Shown piece by piece: positions 22,905-28,471 of a stretch of 28,471 nt of DNA. Under the pieces are notes generated by a model that was not told where the DNA came from, did no database searches, and saw nothing but the letters and a program-made list of their open reading frames with translations. Each line of letters starts with the position of its first letter. The stretch's first letter is position 1. This stretch comes from DAIDKA01 sp035943195 (GTDB lineage Bacteria; Pseudomonadota; Gammaproteobacteria; Steroidobacterales; Steroidobacteraceae), in NCBI GenBank assembly GCA_035943195.1, contig DASZCK010000246.1, positions 1-28,471 on the forward strand, given 5' to 3'. Both the position numbers and the translations under genes were made by a program.

Positions 22905-23732
22905 ATGGTGAAAATCCAGGACGCAACTCTCGATGCCTTTCTGCCGCTGAGCAGAATGAATGAATCGGCGTCGACCGCGCGGGTTGAATATGCCAACGCG
23001 AAGCCGTTTCCGCACGTAGTTTTGGACAATTTTTTCGATCCTGCGCTTCTTGAAATGGTTCTGACCGAGTTCCCTCAGCCAGGGCAGATCAAGTGGCAGA
23101 AATTTGATAACGGACAGGAGATCAAACTCGCTTCGGCACGCGAGGCTGCATTCGGTCCGGTCACGCGACTGCTCTTCTATCATCTGAACTCAATGACGTT
23201 TCTGCAGTTCCTGAGCGAGGTGACGGGAATACCGAATTTGATATCCGATCCGGGTTTTGAGGGCGGCGGTCTGCATCAGATTGTGCGTGGCGGCAAACTC
23301 GGAGTGCACGCGGACTTCAACCGGCATCGCGACTATGGACTGGACCGTCGTCTGAATCTGCTCTTGTATCTCAACAAGGACTGGCACGAGGAGTACGGTG
23401 GTCACCTGGAGCTTTGGGACCGCAGCATGTCCAAATGCGAGGCTCGAGTGGCGCCGCTGTTCAACCGGGTCATGGTCTTCGGTACCACGGACTTCACCTA
23501 CCATGGCCATCCCGATCCGCTGCAGTGTCCGGAAGGGATGACCCGCAAATCGATGGCCCTATACTATTTCTCCAACGGCCGGCCCGCCGAAGAGATCACC
23601 GGCGATCACTCGACCCTGTTTCGTCCCAGGAACCAGGGCGATTTCAAGCCGACGGTTGCACAACGAGTTCGGGGCCTCGCCAAGGATTTGCTACCCCCGC
23701 TTCTGAGCCGGCGGTTCCGGCGCATTCGCTAG
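22905..23732 (+). CDS. 2-oxoglutarate/Fe(II)-dependent oxygenase (prolyl-4-hydroxylase-like)
   Basis: A double-stranded beta-helix oxygenase. The iron ligands are readable: HxD in GVHADFNRH (His135, Asp137), and a distal histidine in FTYHGHPDP (His200 or His202). Arg214 in RKSMALYYFS is the likely 2-oxoglutarate anchor. The surrounding pattern (LNLLLYLNKDWHEEYGGHLELWD) is typical of the 2OG-FeII_Oxy_3 group. Its role among EPS genes is unknown: hydroxylation of a sugar, lipid or protein side chain are all possible. The start is ATG 22905; another ATG at 22956 is possible. The last 42 bases overlap the convergent GT2 gene. Confidence 0.9.
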   Translation: MVKIQDATLDAFLPLSRMNESASTARVEYANAKPFPHVVLDNFFDPALLEMVLTEFPQPGQIKWQKFDNGQEIKLASAREAAFGPVTRLLFYHLNSMTFLQFLSEVTGIPNLISDPGFEGGGLHQIVRGGKLGVHADFNRHRDYGLDRRLNLLLYLNKDWHEEYGGHLELWDRSMSKCEARVAPLFNRVMVFGTTDFTYHGHPDPLQCPEGMTRKSMALYYFSNGRPAEEITGDHSTLFRPRNQGDFKPTVAQRVRGLAKDLLPPLLSRRFRRIR

Positions 23733-24704
23733 CAATGTGACCGCGCGGTTCCCGGGCCACAGGACGCTGTGCCGGACAAGATCGCGGATGAAGAACGGTA
23801 CGGCTGCGCGCCGCCTGCCCTGGAGAATGCGCTTGAGATACCCGATGCAATGGGCCAGCAGGGCGGCCAGATCGATGACGGCCGCGCGCCAGATGCCAAA
23901 CGCCAGAACATAGTAGCGGCGGCGCGACTCAAACCAATAGGGGGGCAGCCGTTGCGGTCCCTGGCGCGTGTCCGTGACCCCCGTGCTTTGACCCATGACA
24001 TGCATGACCCGGCTCTGCGGCACATACCAGGTTGAATGACCCGCGAGACGTGCGCGCCGACAAAAATCTGTCTCCTCGAAGTATAGGAAGTAGTTTTCAT
24101 CCAAGCCGCCGATGGCTGCCAGAACGGCGGGCCGGATCATCATGGACGCACCGCATATCCAGTCGACGGGTTGGGGGGTTTGGCTCATGACGCGCGCGAC
24201 CACCCAACGTTTGAGCAAATGGGACACGAGACCCCAGTGCAGTCCCGCATCGACTTCGCTGAATAGGGTAGGGAAGCGGAAGGCGATCGGCCAATCGCTT
24301 CCGTCCAGGTTCTCAAAGCTGCTGCCGGCAATTCCGACTTCGGGTCGCTCGATCAGAAACCGGATGAGGGCGGTGATGCCGCCGGGCCGGACCTGTGCGT
24401 CCGGATTCAGCAGGTAGATAAAGTCGGGAACAGCATCTGCATAGGCGCGCGCAATACCGAGATTGTTGCCGTAGGCGAACCCGCCATTGCGCGGCGCAGG
24501 CACGAGCGTCACCCAGGGTAACCATGCATTTTGTTCGACGGCACGCTTGATGAGGGGGAGGTCGCCCGAGTCGTTGTCGACCACGATGGCGCGCAGGCTC
24601 AGTCCCGAGGCTGTTCTTTCCATCGCAACCGAGCGCAGTGCCTCGATAGTCAGAAGCGCGGACCGGTAAGTCACAATCACGACTGCGACGTCAGTTGCTG
24701 CCAT
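23691..24704 (-). CDS. GT2 glycosyltransferase, rhamnosyltransferase (WbbL)-like
   Basis: The protein starts with VAVVIVTYRSALLTIEALRSV, then VVDNDSGD, NGGFAYGNNLGIARA and YLLNPDAQVRPG, the metal-binding segment. It ends with WICGASMMIRPAVLAAIGGLDENYFLYFEETDFCRRAR, where the conserved Asp and Glu residues (EETDF) mark GT2 transferases of the rhamnosyltransferase group. It has 337 residues and a hydrophobic C-terminal part. A dTDP-deoxysugar donor would fit the nearby rfbB gene, but that is an inference. It runs on the minus strand and its 3' end overlaps the oxygenase gene by 42 bases. Its 5' end diverges from the acyl module. Confidence 0.92.
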   Translation of the reverse strand: MAATDVAVVIVTYRSALLTIEALRSVAMERTASGLSLRAIVVDNDSGDLPLIKRAVEQNAWLPWVTLVPAPRNGGFAYGNNLGIARAYADAVPDFIYLLNPDAQVRPGGITALIRFLIERPEVGIAGSSFENLDGSDWPIAFRFPTLFSEVDAGLHWGLVSHLLKRWVVARVMSQTPQPVDWICGASMMIRPAVLAAIGGLDENYFLYFEETDFCRRARLAGHSTWYVPQSRVMHVMGQSTGVTDTRQGPQRLPPYWFESRRRYYVLAFGIWRAAVIDLAALLAHCIGYLKRILQGRRRAAVPFFIRDLVRHSVLWPGNRAVTLLANAPEPPAQKRG

Positions 24705-24771
24705 GCTCGTCGAATTCTGTGATGCTACTCACGGTTCCTTGTGGAAAGCACGAAACCTTGGGTTAGACTTA

Positions 24772-24789
24772 CCTTACCATGCCGTAAGG
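24772..24789. repeat. Inverted repeat CCTTAC / GTAAGG
   Basis: Perfect 6-base arms with a 6-base spacer (CATGCC), between the GT2 and acyl-carrier-protein genes. It is a candidate operator for either divergent promoter. Confidence 0.4.
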
Positions 24790-24797
24790 AAGGGCCG

Positions 24798-24817
24798 CGC
24801 CCCGCTCAGCCGGGGCG
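24798..24817 (+). other. Strong GC hairpin CGCCCCG / CGGGGCG in the acyl-module leader
   Basis: Seven-base perfect arms flank a 6-base loop (CTCAGC), followed by TTGTTACGTTCTC. It would sit in the 5' leader of the acyl-carrier-protein transcript. The short T-rich tail is too weak to call a terminator; attenuation or mRNA protection is possible. Confidence 0.45.
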
Positions 24818-24865
24818 TTGTTACGTTCTCATGATCGATGTAATCCTGTAAACGGTGTATGAGAT

Positions 24866-24869
24866 GGAG
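24866..24869 (+). promoter_or_regulatory. Ribosome binding site GGAG choosing the acyl carrier protein start
   Basis: GGAG lies six bases before ATG 24876, supporting this start over upstream GTG 24855 and ATG 24864, which have no such site. Confidence 0.6.
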
Positions 24870-24875
24870 CGCGAA

Positions 24876-25115
24876 ATGCCGGTAAGAAAAACCATAGAGT
24901 CACTGTTCGAGGAAGTTGCGCGCGAACAGCGGCGTCAACTATGTCCGTTGAGCGACGATCTCGAGCTCCTCCATACTGGCTTGGATTCCCTGAGTTTCGC
25001 CCTGATCGTTGCTCGGCTTGAGGACTCTCTCGGCTACGATCCCTTTGATGCCGTCGAGCGCTTCCCAGTCACTTTCGGCGACTTCGTCAAACTGTACGAG
25101 TCGCATTCGGGCTGA
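24876..25115 (+). CDS. Acyl carrier protein
   Basis: A 79-residue helical protein with the phosphopantetheine site TGLDSLSFALIVARLED: Ser38 in the Asp-Ser-Leu motif would carry the 4'-phosphopantetheine arm. It is acidic overall, as is usual. The start is ATG 24876 because of GGAG six bases before it. It is the first gene of a plus-strand run with the ligase (4 bases after its stop), the reductase and the hydrolase. It is therefore probably a dedicated carrier for an acyl group loaded by the ligase, not the fatty acid synthase carrier. Confidence 0.88.
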   Translation: MPVRKTIESLFEEVAREQRRQLCPLSDDLELLHTGLDSLSFALIVARLEDSLGYDPFDAVERFPVTFGDFVKLYESHSG

Positions 25116-25119
25116 TGGC

Positions 25120-26493
25120 ATGTGGCTCTGGGGGGCGATGACGGCTTCTGACACGGAGTCAGACCGAGCGCTGGTCGGAGATCGCGCCACTCTTCACCTC
25201 CGGGAGCTGGCGGGCCTGTCGTGCCTGGGCGATCAACTGGAACAGCTGCGGGGGCGCAGTGCCGTAATCGTTACCCCGGATCCGTTCACGGCCGCAATCC
25301 TACTCATCGAACTTGACGGTGTGGCGCGGCGCATGGTGCTGTGCCCACCGGACCTGTCGCCCGCGCACTTTCCCCAGATTGTGAGGGAGGCCGAATGTGA
25401 CGCCTGGATCGGAGATCCGAGTCCGGCGGCGGGGCTGGGCATTGGCACGGTTGCGGTACCCGCGCCGCCGAGCGCCACCGGCGCCTCGCGACGATTTACC
25501 CACGAGACCGAATGGGTATTGCTGACTTCGGGCACCACGGGTGCACCGAAACTGGTCCTGCATACTCTGGCGACGCTGACCAATGCCATTGCCGGAAAGG
25601 CCCCGCCGGCACCTGGAACCGTATGGAGCACTTTCTATGATATCCGCCGCTATGGTGGACTGCAGATCCTGCTGCGCGGCCTGCTCGGGGGTTCGTTGGT
25701 GCTCTCAAGCCCGAGGGAAACCGTCAGCGACTTTCTGGGCCGGGCCGGCGCCGCCGGGGTAACGCACATTTCCGGTACCCCTTCGCATTGGCGTACGGCA
25801 ATGATCAGCGGGGCTACTGCGAAGATCAATCCGCGCTATGTTCGGTTGTCCGGGGAGATCGCGGACCAGGCGGTCCTCGACGCCCTGCGCCGGGTCTTTC
25901 CGGGGGCCGTGGTAGCCCACGCCTTCGCCTCGACCGAGGCGGGAGTGGGGTTTGAGGTCACGGACGGACGGTCAGGGTTTCCGGCCACGCTGCTGAGCGC
26001 GCCTGATCTTCCCGCTGAGCTTGACGTTAAAGAGGGCCGCCTGCGACTGCGGTCCCGGGGAGGCGGCCTTTGTTATCTGGGCAAGGACGCGACACCGCTC
26101 CGGGCCGCGGACGGGTTCGTCGACACCGGGGACCAGTTGGAATTGCGGGACGGGCGGTATCACTTCATGGGGCGCAGTGGCGGTGTCATCAACGTGGGGG
26201 GACAGAAAGTGCACCCGGAGGAAGTGGAGGCCGTGATCAATTCGCTGCCGTGGGTGCAGATCTCGCGAGTTGCGGCGCGAAAGAGCCCGATAACCGGTGC
26301 GGTGGTGGTGGCCGAGGTGGTGCCCAGCGCGCTGGTCACCGGCGGCGGCGCGGTGCCAGGCGAGGAAACAAAGCTCGCCATTGTCGAGGCCTGCCGCCAG
26401 GCTCTGCCCGCTCACAAGGTGCCGGCATCGATCCGGTTCGTATCCGCCTTGGAGGTCGGCCCGTCGGGAAAGCTGATTCGCGCCAATGCGTAG
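25120..26493 (+). CDS. AMP-forming acyl/aryl ligase (ANL superfamily), compact
   Basis: This enzyme activates a carboxylic acid as acyl-AMP and transfers it to a thiol, here probably the adjacent acyl carrier protein. Seen in order: P-loop LLTSGTTGAPK (134-144), STEAG (271-275), TGDQLELRDGRYHFMGR with the hinge region, GGQKVHPEEVE, and catalytic Lys451 in PSGKLIR. At about 457 residues it is shorter than typical acyl-CoA ligases (about 500-550). It follows the carrier gene by 4 bases and overlaps the reductase gene by 8. ATG 25120 is used; ATG 25138 with GGGGGG upstream is also possible. Resembles exosortase-A-associated ligases, though the subfamily is not certain. Confidence 0.9.
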   Translation: MWLWGAMTASDTESDRALVGDRATLHLRELAGLSCLGDQLEQLRGRSAVIVTPDPFTAAILLIELDGVARRMVLCPPDLSPAHFPQIVREAECDAWIGDPSPAAGLGIGTVAVPAPPSATGASRRFTHETEWVLLTSGTTGAPKLVLHTLATLTNAIAGKAPPAPGTVWSTFYDIRRYGGLQILLRGLLGGSLVLSSPRETVSDFLGRAGAAGVTHISGTPSHWRTAMISGATAKINPRYVRLSGEIADQAVLDALRRVFPGAVVAHAFASTEAGVGFEVTDGRSGFPATLLSAPDLPAELDVKEGRLRLRSRGGGLCYLGKDATPLRAADGFVDTGDQLELRDGRYHFMGRSGGVINVGGQKVHPEEVEAVINSLPWVQISRVAARKSPITGAVVVAEVVPSALVTGGGAVPGEETKLAIVEACRQALPAHKVPASIRFVSALEVGPSGKLIRANA

Positions 26494-27220
26494 CGTTATC
26501 GTCACGGGTGGCAGCCGCGGGCTGGGCCTTGCGATCGCCCTCGCGCTCACGGCGCAGGGCTACCGGGTCATCGCCATTGCCCGATCGCAATCAGCAGAGC
26601 TGCTCGCCGGCATCGAGTCGGCAGCCCAGGCAGGCTCCGGGAGCCTGACCTTCCGGTCCTGCGACCTGTCCCGGACCTCGGAACTGGCCAAGTTTGTCGG
26701 CACGCTGCGTAAGGAATTCGGCCCCATTTACGGCTTGGTGAACAACGCCGGTCTTGGCACGGCGGGGGTCTTGAGCCTCATGCCCGATGATGAAATCGAG
26801 GCTCTGGTCCGTCTGAACACGATAGCCCCTCTCCTTGTGACAAAATACGTGCTGCGCTCGATGATGGTGGAGAAGGCAGGCCGGATCATCAACATGGCCT
26901 CAATCGTGGCTACGAATGGGTACAGCGGTCTGTCGGCCTATTCGGCAACGAAAGCTGCACTATTGGGCTTTACACGCTCGCTCGCGCGCGAAGTCGGGCC
27001 GCTGAACATTACGGTAAATGCCATTGCACCCGGATTTATCGATACCGACATGACCCAGTCCCTCGACGAAAAGCAGCGTGACCAGATCGCGCGTCGCAGT
27101 GCGCTGAAGCGAATGGCTGGCGCAGGTGACGTGGCCAGTGCAGTATTGTATCTATTGAGCGACAGCGCACGTAACATAACGGGCATGACGCTCACAGTGG
27201 ACGCCGGCAATACCGCGTAG
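26486..27220 (+). CDS. SDR-family reductase, FabG-like (3-oxoacyl-ACP reductase type)
   Basis: Classical short-chain dehydrogenase: cofactor loop TGGSRGLG at 7-14, NNAG at 86-89, and the catalytic set Asn111, Ser139, Tyr152 and Lys156 (YSATK). The ending APGFIDTDMT and ITGMTLTVDAGNTA is typical of FabG. It has 244 residues. It probably reduces a keto group on an acyl chain held by the carrier protein; a sugar substrate is not excluded. It overlaps the ligase gene by 8 bases and is followed after 13 bases by the hydrolase gene, so one transcript is likely. Confidence 0.9.
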   Translation: MRSVIVTGGSRGLGLAIALALTAQGYRVIAIARSQSAELLAGIESAAQAGSGSLTFRSCDLSRTSELAKFVGTLRKEFGPIYGLVNNAGLGTAGVLSLMPDDEIEALVRLNTIAPLLVTKYVLRSMMVEKAGRIINMASIVATNGYSGLSAYSATKAALLGFTRSLAREVGPLNITVNAIAPGFIDTDMTQSLDEKQRDQIARRSALKRMAGAGDVASAVLYLLSDSARNITGMTLTVDAGNTA

Positions 27221-27233
27221 CAGAAATTCACCT

Positions 27234-28471
27234 ATGGTCCCAAGCGCGAATGGCCGTTCCACGGAATCTCAGGCCGACACGAAGACGATCGTGAGCGAGC
27301 CGCTGTACTTTCCATCTAATGACCACGATATCTTCGGTTGGCTGCATCGGCCGGCAGCGCAGCACCCCGCGAACATCGGGCTGGTGATCTGCAAGCCCTT
27401 CGGATACGAGTCTCTGTGCGCGCACCGCAGTCTGCGGGTGTTTGCCGAGACGGCCGCAAATCTGGGGATGCCGGCGCTGCGCTTCGACTACCTCGGCTGC
27501 GGTGACTCGGCTGACATGAACCCCGGTGCGGATCAGATTCAGCAGTGGGTGGAGGACATTCTCGCGGCTGTGGCCGAGCTGCGACGACGGACGGGCGTCG
27601 AGCAAGTGTGTTTGCTCGGTGTCCGCCTCGGGGCGCTGTTGGCGACCCTTGCCGCCGCACGGTCCGGCAGTGTCGGCGGCCTCATTCTGGTGGCGCCTGT
27701 CACCATCGGCAAGCGCTATCTTCGCGAACTACGCACCGCGCGCCTTGCGGCCAATCTGGGGACCGCGGACCAGGGCGGGCAGGATGAGGGGCAGTCCGGC
27801 GCCGACACGTCAGACTCCGTGGAGTTCAGCGGCTATGCGATGTCCCCCGCCACCATGGATGCTTTGTCGAAAATTGACTTGACCAAAACGCCGGGACCCG
27901 CGGTCGCCGATGCTCTGATCCTCGACCGCCAGGACCTCCCGGTTGCCGGCAGTTTGTTTGCAGCGCTGCGGGATGCGGGTGTGTCAGCCCAGTATCTGAC
28001 TCTTCCCGGATTTGTCGAAATGGCAATGGTGGCGCCGCAGTTTGCTCGGGTGCCGGTTGCAATGACTGAAGCCATTCGCGACTGGCTGAGCCAACGGCTC
28101 GGCAAGCGCATGGCGCCCGTTGAACAGCCGCTGGAGGCGAGTACACCGACCGCGGTTGACGCGCCAAAGCGCGAATTGAAGCTTCCTGCGGACAGTTCGG
28201 AAGCGGATGGCCCATGTGAATATCCGGTTTCAATTGGGTCCGAAACGCCGCTGTTTGGAATCATTACCCTACCAGCCCAGAAGGAGATGCGCAGGCGCGG
28301 CGTCATTCTGCTCAACGCCGGTGCGGACTACCACATGGGACCCAGCCGCATGTACGTCTCGTTGGCGCGCAGATGGGCGCGCAGCGGCTACTATGTATTG
28401 CGCCTGGACCTGGCCGGTCTGGGCGACAGTAACACCAGGGTCGGTAAGCCCGATGATGTGACCTTTCCGCC
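27234..28471 (+). CDS. Fused double alpha/beta-hydrolase domain protein, C-terminus beyond window
   Basis: ATG 27234 opens a frame that stays open to the window edge, giving at least 412 residues. Residues about 20-290 form one alpha/beta-hydrolase-like domain: IGLVICKPFGYES, LRFDYLGCGDS, and at the nucleophile elbow LLGVRLGALLA, where Arg131 takes the place of the usual serine. No clear catalytic histidine follows. This resembles exosortase-A-associated hydrolase 2. After a linker (291-325), a second domain begins, RRGVILLNAGADYHMGPSRMYVSLARRWARSGYYVLRLDLAGLGDS, resembling exosortase-A-associated hydrolase 1. Its elbow lies outside the window. The two are normally separate genes, so this is a fusion. 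It could release or transfer acyl groups made by the upstream genes. Confidence 0.8.
   Translation, partial: MVPSANGRSTESQADTKTIVSEPLYFPSNDHDIFGWLHRPAAQHPANIGLVICKPFGYESLCAHRSLRVFAETAANLGMPALRFDYLGCGDSADMNPGADQIQQWVEDILAAVAELRRRTGVEQVCLLGVRLGALLATLAAARSGSVGGLILVAPVTIGKRYLRELRTARLAANLGTADQGGQDEGQSGADTSDSVEFSGYAMSPATMDALSKIDLTKTPGPAVADALILDRQDLPVAGSLFAALRDAGVSAQYLTLPGFVEMAMVAPQFARVPVAMTEAIRDWLSQRLGKRMAPVEQPLEASTPTAVDAPKRELKLPADSSEADGPCEYPVSIGSETPLFGIITLPAQKEMRRRGVILLNAGADYHMGPSRMYVSLARRWARSGYYVLRLDLAGLGDSNTRVGKPDDVTFP

Noticed and set aside
22678..22911. Short plus-strand frame with a signal-peptide-like start
   Set aside because: It lies in the divergent repeat region, its product is Thr-rich and without a family, it starts with GTG and overlaps the oxygenase start. 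Best explained as chance.
24798..24817. Intrinsic terminator
   Set aside because: No plus-strand gene ends before it and the following tail has too few Ts; kept only as a leader hairpin.

Overview
The window is high-GC DNA from a proteobacterium. I infer a gammaproteobacterium from the XrtA (exosortase A)/PEP-CTERM type polysaccharide export set, the tRNA-Glu and the protein style, but the sequence does not fix the genus. It is mainly an exopolysaccharide (EPS) biosynthesis and modification locus carried on both strands.

Left part (1-6.6 kb): the 5' part of a frameshifted polysaccharide export protein, a membrane protein with ferric-reductase-like topology, an anion-type ABC transporter made of an ATPase with an extra C-terminal domain and a duplicated fused permease, and a PQQ-propeller-like lipoprotein. 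Only the export protein is plainly EPS-related.

Middle (6.6-18.4 kb): EPS assembly. A WecG/TagA/CpsF glycosyltransferase, a GT4 glycosyltransferase, a small cupin and an FAD oxidoreductase come first, then tRNA-Glu(TTC). Next is the phosphoglycosyltransferase that starts the repeat unit on undecaprenyl phosphate. It diverges from a tight plus-strand operon: periplasmic/outer-membrane export protein, chain-length determinant, tyrosine autokinase, outer-membrane beta-barrel with a polyglutamine tail, and dTDP-glucose 4,6-dehydratase.

Right part (18.4-24.7 kb): sugar transfer and decoration. An ATP-grasp ligase, a membrane GT2, a hexapeptide acetyltransferase, a second GT2, a 2-oxoglutarate/Fe(II) oxygenase and a third GT2 alternate in strand, with several abutting or overlapping ends.

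Right edge (24.7-28.5 kb): a four-gene acyl module: acyl carrier protein, compact AMP-forming ligase, FabG-like reductase, and a truncated protein joining two alpha/beta-hydrolase domains that resemble the two exosortase-A-associated hydrolases. It could activate, reduce and transfer or release an acyl group used with the polysaccharide. No exosortase, Wzx flippase, Wzy polymerase or PrsK/PrsR regulator is visible; if present they lie outside the window.
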